64,000 nucleotides of DNA. It comes from Beroe forskalii (lineage: Eukaryota; Ctenophora; Nuda; Beroida; Beroidae). The notes under the pieces were generated by a model, which saw only the letters and a program-made list of their open reading frames with translations, did no database searches and had not been told where the DNA came from. Below, piece after piece: positions 46,380 to 60,815 of this stretch (positions are counted from its first letter, which is position 1; the number at the start of each line of letters is the position of its first letter). The position numbers were made by a program, and so were the translations under genes. The stretch is taken from positions 682,001-746,000 of the forward strand of contig WFMF01000019.1 in assembly GCA_011033025.1 (NCBI GenBank), read 5' to 3'.

Positions 46380-47060
46380 CTTTAATAAAGGTACTTAGGT
46401 GGTGTCAAGGTACTTAGGTGGTGTCAAGGTAATTAGGTGGTGTCAAGGAAGTTAGGTGGTGTAAAGGTCGTGAGGTGATGTCAACGTAGTTAGGTGGTGT
46501 CAAGGTAGTTTGATGTTGTCAAGGAAGTGAGGTGTTGTCACTGTCAAGGTAGTTGGATGGTGTCACGGATGTTAAGTGGTGCTAAGGTAGTAAGGTGATG
46601 TCAATGTTGTTAGGTGGTGTCAAGGTCGTGAGGTGGTGTCGAGGTAGTTAGGTGGTGTCAATATAGTTAATGGTGTCACTGTCCAGGCAGTTAGGTGGTG
46701 TCAATATAGTGAGGTGTTGTCACCGTCAAAGTAGTTAGGTAATGTCAATGTAGTTAAGTGGTTTGAAGGCAGTTAGGTGATGTCAATGTTGTTAAGTGGT
46801 GTCAAGGTAGTTAGGTGGTGTCAATGTAATTAGGTGGTGTCAAGGTAGTTAGGTGGTGTCAAGGAAGGAAACCGGTGTTAAGGTAGTAGAGCGATTCCAA
46901 GGTGGTAAAGCAGTTTCAAGGTAGTAAGAATAAGACAGCGAACTAAGGAAGCGATGTCGAGGAATTAATCTTAAAGTGATGTCTAGGCGATACAGCTGTA
47001 AAAAAGCGGTGTCAAAGAAGTCAAGTGGTGCCAAGGTAATTTATCCAGTGAAGTGCTGCA
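46380..47060. repeat. Degenerate minisatellite, 19-20-bp GGTAGTTAGGTGGTGTCAA units
   Basis: More than 30 units with point changes and occasional CACTGTCAAG spacers. Degraded relatives continue to about 47270. Confidence 0.92.
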
Positions 47061-48660
47061 AAGGGAGTAAAGCGATGTCAATTTGTGTAAAGGTGGAATA
47101 AATGAATAATGTTCATTGCAGGTGTTGAGGTGTCAATATACCAATACATATAGTGACACTTAGGTGGTGACATGGTTATAAAACGGTGTCAAGGCGAGAA
47201 TATGGTAAAGCGGTATCGAATTCCAAGTTCTCAAAGCGGCTTTAAGGTCAAGGTAGAAGAGTGATGCCAAATTAATCCGGCGGACGCCGGACTACAGTCC
47301 AAGCAGCACCCCATCGGACAATAATCCGTATTAATTACATGAGTTCAAATTACGACCGACTGGTATGGTATCCGTTCATCCTATTCCTAGGTTTATTCAA
47401 TTTATGTAAGTAAACTACAGTTAAGGAAGTTTTAAGAATATTATTTGAGTATTTAGTTTGGGAAGTTTAATTAGTTTAGGAAGAATATTATAATCATTAG
47501 TTTAGGAAGAATATTATAAAGTTAAGGAAGTTTTAAGAATGTTATTATAATATTTGTGCGTTTAAAGAGACGAGGTCAGAAATTTCGGTACCTACCCAAG
47601 ATATTTTAAGAGGAAATACTCGACTTAATCACAGGCAATAGTATCACGGACATAATTTTCACGGACATCAATAATCACGCTGAGGTGCTCTGCGCGACTG
47701 TAATGTCCGTGATAATAATGTCCGATAAGGTAAGTAATAAGTGATATTAATTTATTTGGCAGAATCAAGTCAATCCTAATCATTCTTATCTATTCTCATT
47801 TCAAGAATTCAAGATGTTCCATTTTTAGTGATCTTCGATATATCTTTTTTAGTTTTATTTCTCCACGGGTATGAATATTACCATGATTCAAACTTACATT
47901 ACACACAGTCCCACTGTCTTTTTCGCAGAACAAGAAAAATAGATTATCTCACACAGTCACACACATTCCGAGAGAGTCATTAATTATTTAATTATCAACA
48001 AGCACTAGGAACCCTTCTCGCAGCATTGGATTAGATTAGGCTTGCACTGCTAACCACCAGAAATAAAATTTACATATCGCTATAAGAATCCACAGGTAGC
48101 CTACCAATTACCCAAGCCAGGCAAGATATATTAGTAAAAGAATTTTAATGATATTCTGGCATATTCTGTACATGAATATATAGCATTTTAATTATCCAGG
48201 TCATATCACTCCAGCACTGTGGTATCTAGATCAATACTGCATACCAGTGAATCTCACCACTGTCTCTAAAGTAATTTTAAAATGATGGAGCAGTGCGTGT
48301 CCCGAACACGCCTGCGTGAGGTCCGCTGCATAATCATCCAACAGGCAACGCAACGTACAACTCACAATGTCAGATGGATGCTACGAAGTGGTCAGGCAAG
48401 CAGGTTTTCAACCTCTTTGTGTGATATCTTCCCGAGGTGTCTATTTAAATAATTTTCCAACCATTGATTTAACATTTCAATTCCAAAAAAGAAGAACAAA
48501 CCAAGCGGGCTATCTAGAAAACAGTGCACAAGTGCTGTGATTTGAACCGTATAAAAACCGTATAAAAAAACTTGGCTGCTGTCTGGTGGCACCATGACAG
48601 AGTTGTATCCTAAAAAGGGAAAATCTATCATAACTATCGATTCAATGAATCTACAACACA
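47061..48660. other. No gene recognised; small repeats
   Basis: Direct repeats of AGTTTAGGAAGAATATTATAA (47470-47530). A short inverted repeat at 47640-47735 (TATCACGGACATAAT / ATGTCCGTGATA). The minus-strand open frame at 48392-48661 shows no motif I can assign. Confidence 0.5.
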
Positions 48661-51600
48661 TTTAAATGGTTAGAAAGTCAAACCAAACCGAGCTCTGGCC
48701 ACAAACATATGCTTACAATTGTTACACGTATACGCATATATGCTTACAATTGTTACACATTTGTTCCAGAAACTATGTTCCACTATCTCGTACATCTGTA
48801 GCAACAATTTGAGTACCTATGACCCATTTTGACCGGCTAAAATCGCTTGGAAATTCGGCATTCTCTAGTACAATAATAGGTGGCTTTGGCGGCTATGTGG
48901 TGGCACCATGACGGCTATTATACCCTAAAAACCTATCAACACTATCGGTTCAGTGCCTCTACTATACATTTACATCATTAAAAAGTCAAACCAATGCGAT
49001 CTCTGGCCCCTGCAATATGACAGCAGATTGTTTACAAGTTAAGCGTATATGACAGCAGATTGTTACACGTTTGTTCCACTTTCCTCAGAAACTATGTTCC
49101 ACTTCTCCAAAAGCATTCCCAACGTAGTTTACGGATAAAAATATAAGATGCACTATCTCGTACATCTGTAGCAACAATTTGAGTACCTATGACCCATTTT
49201 GACCGGCTAAAATCGCTTGAAATTCGGCATTCTCTAGTACAAATAATAGGTGGCTTTGGCGGCTATGTGGTGGCACCATGACGGCTATTATACCTAAAAA
49301 CCTATCAACACTATCGGTTCAGTGCCTCTACTATACATTTACATCATTAAAAAGTCAAACCAATGCGATCTCTGGCCCCTGCAATATGACAGCAGATTGT
49401 TACAAGTTAAGCGTATATGACAGCAGATTGTTACACGTTTGTTCCACTTTCCTTTCCCAGCATAGTTACGGAAAAATACCATAAGATGTTCCTGTACAAC
49501 AATTTGAGTACCTATGACCCAACCGGCTAAAATTGCTTGGAAATTCATTCTCAACGTAGGTGGCTTTGGCGGCTATGTGGTGGCACCATGACGGCTATTA
49601 TACCCTAAAACCTATCAAATATCAGTTCATGCCTCTACTATCTTTACAGTACATCTGTAGCAACAATTTTACAAGAGCGTATATGACAGCAGATTGTTAC
49701 ACGTTTGTTCCACCCATTTTCCACTTCTCCAAGATTACGGTTTATGGATAAAATACCATAAGATGCACTTCTAGTACATCTGGAAAATTTGAGTACCTAT
49801 GACCCATTTTGACCGGCTAAAATTGCTTGGAAATTGGCATTCTCTAGTACAATAATAGGTGGCTTTGGCGGCTATGTGGGTGGCACCATGACGGCTATTA
49901 TACCCTAAAACCTATCAACACTATCGGTTCAGTGCCTCTACTATACATTTACATCATTAAAAAGTCAAACCAATGCGATCTCTGGCCCCTGCAATATGAC
50001 AGCAGATTGTTACAAGTTAAGCGTATATGACAGCAGATTGTTACACGTTTGTTCCACTTTCCTCAGAAACTATGTTCCACTTCTCCAAGCATTCCCAACG
50101 TAGTTTACGGATAAAATACCATAAGATGCACTATCTAGTACATCTGTAGCAACAATTTGAGTACCTATGACCCATTTTGACCGGCTAAAATCGCTTGGAA
50201 ATTCGGCATTCTCTAGTACAATAATAGGTGGCTTTGGCGGCTATGTGGTGGCACCATGACGGCTATTATACCCTAAAACCTATCAACACTATCGGTTCAG
50301 TGCCTCTACTATACATTTACATCATTAAAAAGTCAAACCAATACGTCTCTGGCCCCTGCAATGACAGCAGATTGTTACAAGTTAAGCGTATATGACAGCA
50401 GATTGTTACACGTTTGTTCCACTTTCCTCAGAAACTATGTTCCACTTCTCCAAGCATTCCCAACGTAGTTTATGGATAAAATACCATAAGATGCACTATC
50501 TAGTACATCTGTAGCAACAATTTAAGTACCTATGACCCATTTTGACCGGCTAAAATCGCTTGGAAATTCGGCATTCTCTAGTATAATAATAGGTGGCTTT
50601 GGCTATGTGGTGGCCCATGACGGCTATTATACCTAAAACCTATCAACACTATCGAGGTTCAGTGCCTCTACTATACATTTACATCATTAAAAGTCAAACC
50701 AATGCGATCTCTGGCCCCTGCAATATGACAGCAGATTGTTACAAGTTAAGCGTATATGACAGCAGATTGTTACATTTTGTTCCACTTTCCTCAGAAACTA
50801 TGTTCCACTTCTCCAAGCATTCCCAACGTATTTATGGATAAAATACCATAAGATGCACTATCTCGTACACATCTGTAGCAACAATTTGAGTACCTATGAC
50901 CCATTTTGACCGGCTAAAATTGCTTGGAAATTCGGCATTCTCGAGTATAATAATAGGTGGCTTTGGCGGCTATGTGGTGGCTCCATGACGGCTATTATAC
51001 CCTAAAAACCTATCAACACTATCGGTTCAATGCCTCTACTATAAATTTACATCATTAAAAAGTCAAACCAATGCGATCTCTGGCCCCTGCAATATGACAG
51101 CAGATTGTTACAAGTTAAGCGTATATGACAGCAGATTGTCACACGTTTGTTCCACTTTCCTCAGAAACTATGTTCCACTTCTCCAAGCATTCCCAACGTA
51201 GTTTACGGATAAAATACCATAAGATGCACTATCTAGTACATCTGTAGCAACAATTTGAGTACCTATGACCCATTTTGACCGGCTAAAATCGCTTGGAAAT
51301 TCGGCATTCTCTAGTACAATAATAGGTGGCTTTGGCGGCTATGTGGTGGCACCATGACGGCTATTATACCCTAAAAACCTATCAACACTATCGGTTCAGT
51401 GCCTCTACTATACATTTACATCATTAAAAAGTCAAACCAATGCGATCTCTGGCCCCTGCAATATGACAGCAGATTGTTACAAGTTAAGCGTATATGACAG
51501 CAGATTGTTACACGTTTGTTCCACTTTCCTCAGAAACTATGTTCCACTTCTCCAAGCATTCCCAACGTAGTTTACGGATAAAATACCATAAGATGCACTA

Positions 51601-54600
51601 TCTCGTACATCTGTAGCAACAATTTGAGTACCTATGACCCATTTTGACCGGCTAAAATCGCTTGGAAATTCGGCATTCTCTAGTACAATAATAGGTGGCT
51701 TTGGCGGCTATGTGGTGGCACCATGACGGCTATTATACCCTAAAAACCTATCAACACTATCGGTTCAGTGCCTCTACTATACATTTACATCATTAAAAAG
51801 TCAAACCAATGCGATCTCTGGCCCCTGCAATATGACAGCAGATTGTTACAAGTTAAGCGTATATGACAGCAGATTGTTACACGTTTGTTCCACTTTCCTC
51901 AGAAACTATGTTCCACTTCTCCAAGCATTCCCAACGTAGTTTACGGATAAAATACCATAAGATGCACTATCTCGTACATCTGTAGCAACAATTTGAGTAC
52001 CTATGACCCATTTTGACCGGCTAAAATCGCTTGAAATTCGGCATTCTAGTACAATAATAGGTGGCTTTGGCGGCTATGTGGTGGCACCATGACGGCTATT
52101 ATACCCTAAAAACCTATCAACACTATCAAGTTCAGTGCCTCTACTATACATTTACATCATTAAAAAGTCAAACCAATGCGATCTCTGGCCCCTGCAATAT
52201 GACAGCAGATTGTTACAAGTTAAGCGTATATGACAGCAGATTGTTACACGTTTGTTCCACTTTCCTCAGAAACTATGTTCCACTTCTCCAAGCATTCCCA
52301 ACGTAGTTTACGGATAAAATACCATAAGATGCACTATCTCGTACATCTGTAGCAACAATTTGAGTACCTATGACCCATTTTGACCGGCTAAAATCGCTTG
52401 GAAATTCGGCATTCTCTAGTATAATAATAGGTGGCTTTGGCGGCTATGTGGTGGCACCATGACGGCTATTATACCCTAAAACCTATCAACACTATCGGTT
52501 CAGTGCCTCTACTATACATTTACATCATTAAAAAGTCAAACCAATGCGATCTCTGGCCCCTGCAATATGACAGCAGATTGTTACAAGTTAAGCGTATATG
52601 ACAGCAGATTGTTACACGTTTGTTCCACTTTCCTCAGAAACTATGTTCCACTTCTCCAAGCATTCCCAACGTAGTTTGCGGATGGAAATACCATAAGATG
52701 CACTATCTCGTACATCTGTAGCAACAATTTGAGTACCTATGACCCATTTTGACCGGCTAAAATCGCTTGGAAATTCGGCATTCTCTAGTACAATAATAGG
52801 TGGCTTTGGCGGCTATGTGGTGGCACCATGACGGCTATTATACCCTAAAAACCTATCAACACTATCGGTTCAGTGCCTCTACTATACATTTACATCATTA
52901 AAAAGTCAAACCAATGCGATCTCTGGCCCCTGCAATATGACAGCAGATTGTTACAAGTTAGCGTATATGACAGCAGATTGTTACACGTTTGTTCCACTTT
53001 CCTCAGAAACTATGTTCCACTTCTCCAAGCATTCCCAACGTAGTTTACGGATAAAATACCATAAGATGCACTATCTAGTACATCTGTAGCAACAATTTGA
53101 GTACCTATGACCCATTTTGACCGGCTAAAATTGCTTGGAAATTCGGCATTCTCTAGTATAATAATAGGTGGCTTTGGCGGCTATGTGGTGGCGTGTTCAT
53201 GACGGCTATTATACCCTAAAACCTATCAACACTATCGGTTCAGTGCCTCTACTATACATTTACATCATTAAAAAGTCAAACCAATGCGATCTCTGGCCCC
53301 TGCAATATGACAGCAGATTGTTACAAGTTAAGCGTATATGACAGCAGATTGTTACACGTTTGTTCCACTTTCCTCAGAAACTATGTTCCACTTCTCCAAG
53401 CATTCCCAGCGTAGTTTACGGATGAAATACCATAAGATGCACTATCTCGTACATCTTGTAGCAACAATTTGAGTACCTATGACCCATTTTGACCGGCTAA
53501 AATTGCTTGAAATTCGGCATTCTCTAGTACAATAATAGGTGGCTTTGGCGGCTATGTGGTGGCTCCATGACGGCTATTATACCCTAAAAACCTATCAACA
53601 CTATCGGTTCAATGCCTCTACTATAAATTTACATCATTAAAAAGTCAAACCAATGCGATCTCTGGCCCATGCAATATGACAGCAGATTGTTACAAGATGT
53701 GCGTATATGACAGCAGAATGTTACACGTTTGTTCCACTTTCCTCAGAAACTATGTTCCACTTCTCCAAGCATTCCCAATGTGGTTTACGGATGGAATACC
53801 ATAAGATGCACTATCTAGTAAATCTATAGCAACAATTTGAGTACCTATGACCCATTTTGACCGGCTAAAATTGCTTGGAAATTCGGCATTCTCGAGTATA
53901 ATAATAGGTGGCTTTGGCGGCTATGTGGTGGCACCATGACGGCTATTATACCCTAAAAACCTATCAACACTATCGGTTCAGTGCCTCTACTATACATTTA
54001 CATCATTAAAAAGTCAAACCAATGCGATCTCTGGCCCCTGCAATATGACAGCAGATTGTTACAAGTTAAGCGTATATGACAGCAGATTGTTACACGTTTG
54101 TTCCACTTTCCTCAGAAACTATGTTCCACTTCTCCAAGCATTCCCAATGTGGTTTACGGATAAAATACCATAAGATGCACTATCTCAGTACATCTGTAGC
54201 AACAATTTGAGTACCTATGACCCATTTTGACCGGCTAAAATTGCTTGGAAATTCGGCATTCTCGAGTATAATAATAGGTGGCTTTGGCGGCTATGTGGTG
54301 GCACCATGACGGCTATTATACCCTAAAAACCTATCAACACTATCGGTTCAATGCCTCTACTATACATTTACATCATTAGAAAGCCAAACCAATGCGATCT
54401 CTGGCCCCTGCAATATGACAGCAGATTGTTACAAGTTAAGCGTATATGACAGCAGATTGTTACACGTTTGTTCCACTTTCCTCAGAAACTATGTTCCACT
54501 TCTCCAAGCATTCCCAATGTGGTTTACGGATGGAATACCATAAGATGCACTATCTAGTACATCTATAGCAACAATTTGAGTACCTATGACCCATTTTGAC

Positions 54601-55850
54601 CGGCTAAAATTGCTTGGAAATTCGGCATTCTCGAGTATAATAATAGGTGGCTTTGGCGGCTATGTGGTGGCACCATGACGGCTATTATACCCTAAAAACC
54701 TATCAACACTATCGGTTCAGTGCCTCTACTATACATTTACATCATTAAAAGTCAAACCAATGCGATCTCTGGCCCCTGCAATATGACAGCAGATTGTTAC
54801 AAGTTAAGCGTATATGACAGCAGATTGTTACACGTTTGTTCCACTTTCCTCAGAAACTATGTTCCACTTCTCCAAGCATTCCCAACGTAGTTTACGGATG
54901 GGAAATACCATAAGATGCACTATCTCGTACATCTGTAGCAACAATTTGAGTACCTATGACCCATTTTGACCGGCTAAAATCGCTTGGAAATTCGGCATTC
55001 TCTAGTACAATAATAGGTGGCTTTGGCGGCTATGTGGTGGCACCATGACGGCTATTATACCTAAAAACCTATCAACACTATCGGTTCAGTGCCTCTACCA
55101 TACATTTACATCATTAAAAAAGTCAAACCAATGCGATCTCTGGCCCCTGCAATATGACAGCAGATTGTTACAAGTTGAGCGTATATGACAGCAGATTGTT
55201 ACACGTTTGTTCCACTTTCCTCAGAAACTATGTTCCACTTCTCCAAGCATTCCCAACGTAGTTTACGGATAAAATACCATAAGATGCACTATCTCGTACA
55301 TCTGTAGCAACAATTTGAGTACCTATGACCCATTTTGACCGGCTAAAATCGCTTGGAAATTCGGCATTCTCTAGTACAATAATAGGTGGCTTTGGCGGCT
55401 ATGTGGTGGCACCATGACGGCTATTATGAGCACTAAAAACCTATCAACACTATCGGTTCAGTGCCTCTACTATACATTTACATCATTAAAAAGTCAAACC
55501 AATGCGATCTCTGGCCCCTGCAATATGATGGCAGATTGTTAAGTTAAGCGTATATGACAGCAGATTTGTACACAATTGTTCCATTTTCCTCAAAACTCGG
55601 TTCCAGACTCACTCATTCCCAACGTAGTGTACGGATAGGACCATAAACTTAAAATTATATCCAGGACTTTAACACAATTTCAGGACCTATGACCCATTTT
55701 ACCGGCTAAAATTTTTCGGCATTCTCCAAATTCCTTTGGCACTATTTCATGAAACTGCTATTATACCCTTAAAAACCTATCACACAATCGGTTCATTTCT
55801 TTACATTGATTTTAAAAAAGTCAAACCAATGCGATCTCTGGCCGGAATTC
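48660..55850. repeat. Satellite DNA, about 18 tandem monomers of 369 bp
   Basis: Head-to-tail monomers, anchor CATGACGGCTATTATACC near 48909, 49278, 49588, 49886, 50257, 50985, 51354, 51724, 52088 and onward to 55420, spaced about 369 bp (two early monomers are shortened to about 300). Each has an internal duplication of TATGACAGCAGATTGTTACA 31-32 bp apart. Both flanks decay gradually (48660-48900 and 55540-55850). Open frames starting MALAAMWWHHDGYYT are monomer translations repeated along the array. Confidence 0.97.
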
Positions 55851-58545
55851 CTTCAGCATAATTTCATGAAACTTTGCGTATTTGTTTGAGAGTGTTCCAT
55901 TTTGAAGGGAAAAATCGGCGAAAAATCGAAAAACTTCCGTGCTAGTTTTACCACCCTCAAACACAGTGGATTTCAGGAAATTTTAGGCCATTTCTTTTCG
56001 ATATCTCCAAATTCCTTCGTCACATTTCATGAAACTGATTTCCAGTCCGAAACACAAGGATTTCTTTTGATTTTAATTTCAAGAAACTTTGCAATCCATT
56101 CGATAATTTCATCCTAAGAACTCCTAAGAAGGGAAAAACGTCCAAAATCGAAACTCCACGTGCTAGTTTTACCGATACAGTCAAACACAAAGGATTTATT
56201 TTTGATTTTACGAAGGTCGACTTGGCACAAGGTCATATCTCAATTCCTTCGTCATAATTTCATGGAACTTTGCAATCCATTCGAGAGTGATCCTAAGAAC
56301 TTACTTAAAACGGAAAAAACGTCAAAAAATCAAACTCCACGTGCTAGTTTTACCGATAAAGTCAAACACAAGGATTTATTTTGATTTTACGAAGGTCGAC
56401 TTGGTACAAGGGTCATATCTCCGAATTCCTTCGTCATAATTTCATGGAACTGCAATCCATTCAGTGATCTAGAAAACGTCAAAAATCGAAACTCCACGTA
56501 GTTTTACCGCTAAGTCAAACTGATTTATTTTGATTTACGAAGGTCGGAGATGGAATTCCTTCGTCCTTAATTTCAGAAGGGTAAAAACGGATCTGAAAAA
56601 AAACGTTTGATACTCCACGCGCTATTTTTTCCGCTACAGTCAAACAGTTAATGAGTCGGTTGAATTTAATGGTTCATATCTCCTGAATTCCTTCGTCATA
56701 ATTTCATGAAACTTTGCAATCCATTCGAGAGTGATCCTAAGAAGGGCAAACGTCAAAAAATCGAAAGTCCACGTGATTGTTTTAAATTTTTAATGAAATT
56801 ATGACCTAGAATTCGGAGATATGACCTTGTACCAAGTCGACCTTCGTAAAATCAAAATAAATCCTTGTGTTTGACTGTAGCGGTAAAACTAGCACGTGGA
56901 GTTTCGATTTTTGACGTTTTTCCCTTCTAGGATCACTCTCGAATGGATTGCAAGTTTCATGAAATTTTGACGAAGGAATTGGAGATATGACCCTTGTACC
57001 AAGTCGACCTTCGTAAAATCAAAAGAAATCCTTGTGTTTGACTGTAGCGGTAAACTAGCACGTGGAGTTTCGATTTTTGACGTTTTTCCCTTCTTAGGAT
57101 CACTCGAATGGATCGCAAAGTTTCATGAAATTATGACGAAGGAATTCGGAGATATGACCCTGTACCAAGTCGACCTTCGTAAATCAAAAGAAATCCTTGT
57201 GTTTGACTGTAGCGGTAAAACTAGCACGTGGAGTTTTGATTTTTTAACGTTTTTCCCTTCTTAGGATCACTCTCGAATGGATTGCAAAGTTTCATGAAAT
57301 TATGCCGAAGGAATTCGGAGATATGACCCTTGTACCAAGTCGACCTTCGTAAAATCAAAAGAAATCCTTGTGTTTGACTGTAGCGGTAAAACTAGCACGT
57401 GGAGTTTCGATTTTTTGACGTTTCTCCCTTCTTAGGATCACTCTTGAATGAATTGCAAAGTTTCATGAAATTATGACGATGGAATTGAGATATGACCCTG
57501 TACCAAGTCGACCTGATCGTAAAATCAAAATAAATCCTTGTGTTTGACTGTAGCGGTGAAACTAGCACGTGGAGTTTCGGATTTTTGACGTTTTTCCCTT
57601 CTTAGACCACTCTCAAATGGATTGCAAAGTTTCATGAAATTATGACGAAGGAATTCGGAGATAGCGACCCTTGGTACCAAGTCGACCTTCGTAAAATCAA
57701 AAGAAACTCTTGTGTTTGACTGTAGCGGTAAACTAGCACGTGGAGTTTCGATTTTTTGACGTTTTCCTTCTTAGGATCACTCTCGAATAGATTGCAAAGT
57801 TTCATGAAATTATGACGAAGGAATTCGGAGATATGACCCTTGTATCAAGTCGACCTTCGTAAAATCAAATAAATCCCTTGTGTGTTTGACTGTAGCGGTG
57901 AAACTAGCACGTGGGTTTCGATTTTTTGACGTTTTTCCCTTCTTAGGATCACTCTTGAATGAATTGCAAAGTTTCATGAAATTATGACGAAGGAATTCGA
58001 GATATGACCTTGTACCAAGTCGACCTGATCGTAAAATCAAAATAAATCCTTGTGTTTGACTGTAGCGGTAAAACTAGCACGTGGAATTTCGATTTTTTGA
58101 CGTTTTTCCCTCTTAGGATCACTCTCGAATGATTGCAAAGTTTCATAAAATTATGACGAAGGAATTCGGAGATATGACCCTTGTACCAAGTCGACCTTCG
58201 TAAAATCAAAATAAATCCTTGTGTTTGACTGTAGCGGTGAAACTAGCACGTGGAGTTTCGATTTTTGACGTTTTTCCTTCTTGAGATAACTCTCAGAATG
58301 GATTGCAAAGTTTCATGAAATTATGACGAAGGAATTCGGAGATATGACCCTTGTACCAAGTCGACCTTCGTAAAATCAAAATAAATCCTTGTGTTTGACT
58401 GTAGCGGAAAAAACTAGCACGTGGAGTTTCGATTTTTTGACGTTTTTCCCTTCTTAGGACCACTCTCAAATGGATTGCAAAAAGTTTCATGAAATTATGA
58501 CGAAGGAATTCGGAGATATGACCCGTTGTACCAAGATAATGCATT
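55850..58545. repeat. Satellite of about 171 bp with an internal orientation switch
   Basis: From about 56790 rightward, some ten units read GGAGATATGACCCTTGTACC, AAGTCGACCTTCGTAAAATC, CTGTAGCGGTAAAACTAGCA, CGTGGAGTTTCGATTTTTTG. From about 55870 to 56785 about five more diverged units are in reverse complement. The head-to-head junction is near 56780. Numerous one- to three-base indels break every frame. Confidence 0.93.
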
Positions 58546-58569
58546 TGGTACAGTTGGTACACTTAGGTC

Positions 58570-60815
58570 CGACTCGTATAGTGGCAGTAGGACTTTCTCC
58601 ATTTTTGCACGTATTCATATTCGGGAAATCGGGCATTTCGGCTTATTGACATAGAATTCGAGTGAACAAGAAATGGCCTAATTCATCAACCAAATCTTGT
58701 AATCGGCTGAAACTTGCCAGTTCTGCTCATCAGGCATGGATGAACATTCCTCAGGAGTTTTGGGCTCATCATAAGAGCAATGTTTATTTTAAACGCAAGG
58801 AAAAAAATTCCAAAACTTCAAAAATCGAAAAAGTCGAATAATTAAAAAAGTGGCAATTAGAGGTGATGAAACTTGCCAAATTTACTTATCAGACATTGAC
58901 AAACATTCCTCGTGGAGTTTTATAAAATCAAAGGAGCTGTTTTTATTTAAACACAAGGAAAGTTTTCAAAACAAAATCGAAAAAGTCCAAAGTTCAAAAA
59001 CGGCACTAGAAATCGATGAAACTTGCCAAATTTACTAATCAGACATTGATAAACATTCCTGTGGAGTTTTATGAAAATCAACAGGCCGTCTTTATTTTAA
59101 ACGCAAGGAAAGTTTTCAAAAATGTATACCGTGCAAAAATCGAAAAAGTCGAATAATTCAAAAACTGGCACTTAGAGTGATAAAACTTTTCAAGTTTGCC
59201 TCAGGCATTGATTAACATTCCTGCGGAGTTTTATAAAATCAACGGAGCTGTTTTATTTTAAACACAAGGAAAGTTTTCAAAAATCGAAAAGTCGAATAAT
59301 TCAAAACTGGCACTTAGAAATTGATGAAACTTGCCAAATTTACTTATCAGACATTTATAATTGTTCTAACAGGTTTATGAAAATCAACGGAGCCGTTTTA
59401 TTTTAAACGCAAAGGAAAGTTTTCAAAAATGTATACCACCGTGCAAAAAAATCGTAAAGTCGAATAATTCAAAACTGGCACTTAGAAATTGATGAAACTT
59501 GCCAAATTTACTTATGAGACATTGATAAACATTCCTGTGGAGTTTTATGAAAATCAACGGGCCGTTTTTATTTTAAAACGCGCGGTGTATACGTGCAAAA
59601 AATCGAAAGTCGAATAATTCAAAAACTGGCACTTAGAAATTGATGAAACTTGCCAAATTTACTTATCAGACATTGATTAACATTCCTGTGGAGTTTTATG
59701 AAAATCAACGGAGCCGTTTTTTATTTTAAACGCAAGGAAAGTTTTCAAAAATGTATACCGTGCCAGTTTTTGAATTATTCGACTTTTTCGATTTTTGATT
59801 TTTGAAAACTTTCCTTGTGTTTAAAATGAAAACGGCTCCGTTGATTTTTATAAACTCCGCAGAATGTTTATCAATGTCTGATAAGTAAATTTGGCAAGTT
59901 TCATCAATTTCTAAGTGCCAGTTTTTGAATTATTCGACTTTTCGATTTTTGCAGGTATACATTTTTGAAAATTTTCCTTGCGTTTAAAATAAAACGGCAC
60001 CGTTGATTTTTATAAAACTCCCAGGAATGTTTATCAATATCTGATAAGTAAATTTGGCAAGTTTCATCAATTTCTAAGAGCCAGTTTTTGAATTATTCGA
60101 CTTTTTCGATTTTTTGCACGGTATACATTTTTGAAAACTCTCCCTGCGTTTAAAATAAAAACGGCTCCGTTGATTTTCATAAAACTCCATAGAATGTTCT
60201 TCAATGTCTGATAAGTAAATTTGGCAAGTTTCATCAATTTCTAAGTGCCAGTTTTTGAATTATTCGACTTTTTCGATTTTTGATTTTTTGAAAACTTTCC
60301 TTGTGTTTAAAATGAAAACGGCTCCGTTGATTTTTATAAAACTCCGCAGGAATGTTTATCAATGTCTAATAAGTAAATTTGGAAAGTTTTATCAATTTCT
60401 AAGTGCCAGTTTTTGAATTATTCGACTTTTTCAATTTTTTGCACGGTATACATTTTTGAAAACTTTCCTTGCGTTTAAAATAAAAAACGGCTCCGTTGAT
60501 TTTCATAAAACTCCACAGGAATGTTTATCAATGTCTGATAAGTAAATTTGGCAAGTTTCATCAATTTCTATGCCAGTTTTTGAATTATTCGACTTTTTCG
60601 ATTTTTGATTTTTTGAAAACTTTCCTTGTGTTTAAAATGAAAACGGCTCCGTTGATTTCTATAAAACTCCTCAGGGACGTTCCTCTATGTCTAATAAGTA
60701 AATTTGGCAAGTTTCATCAATTCCTAAGTGCCAGTTTTTGAATTATTCGACTTTTTCGTTTTTTTGCACGGCCGTGCAAAACGTGCAAGAAAGTCCAACT
60801 CTATAGTGGATGCAA
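58570..60815. repeat. Satellite of about 165 bp arranged as a 2.2-kb inverted repeat
   Basis: 58640-59765: units with AAACTTGCCAAATTTACTTA, TCAGACATTGATAAACATTC, GGAGTTTTATGAAAATCAAC, AACGCAAGGAAAGTTTTCAA. 59766-60780: the same units in reverse complement. The switch lies inside a GTATACCGTGCCAGTTTTTG string with no spacer. The outermost ends also look inverted (AGGACTTTCTCCATTTTTGCACG-like left, CGTGCAAGAAAGTCCAAC right), so the block may be one foldback element. Confidence 0.9.

Noticed and set aside
48660..58600. Several 60-90-codon frames within the satellites
   Set aside because: They recur at monomer period and are broken by indels between monomers.
48660..60815. Centromere assignment for the satellite blocks
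   Set aside because: Plausible by period and homogeneity but nothing in the sequence identifies centromeric chromatin.
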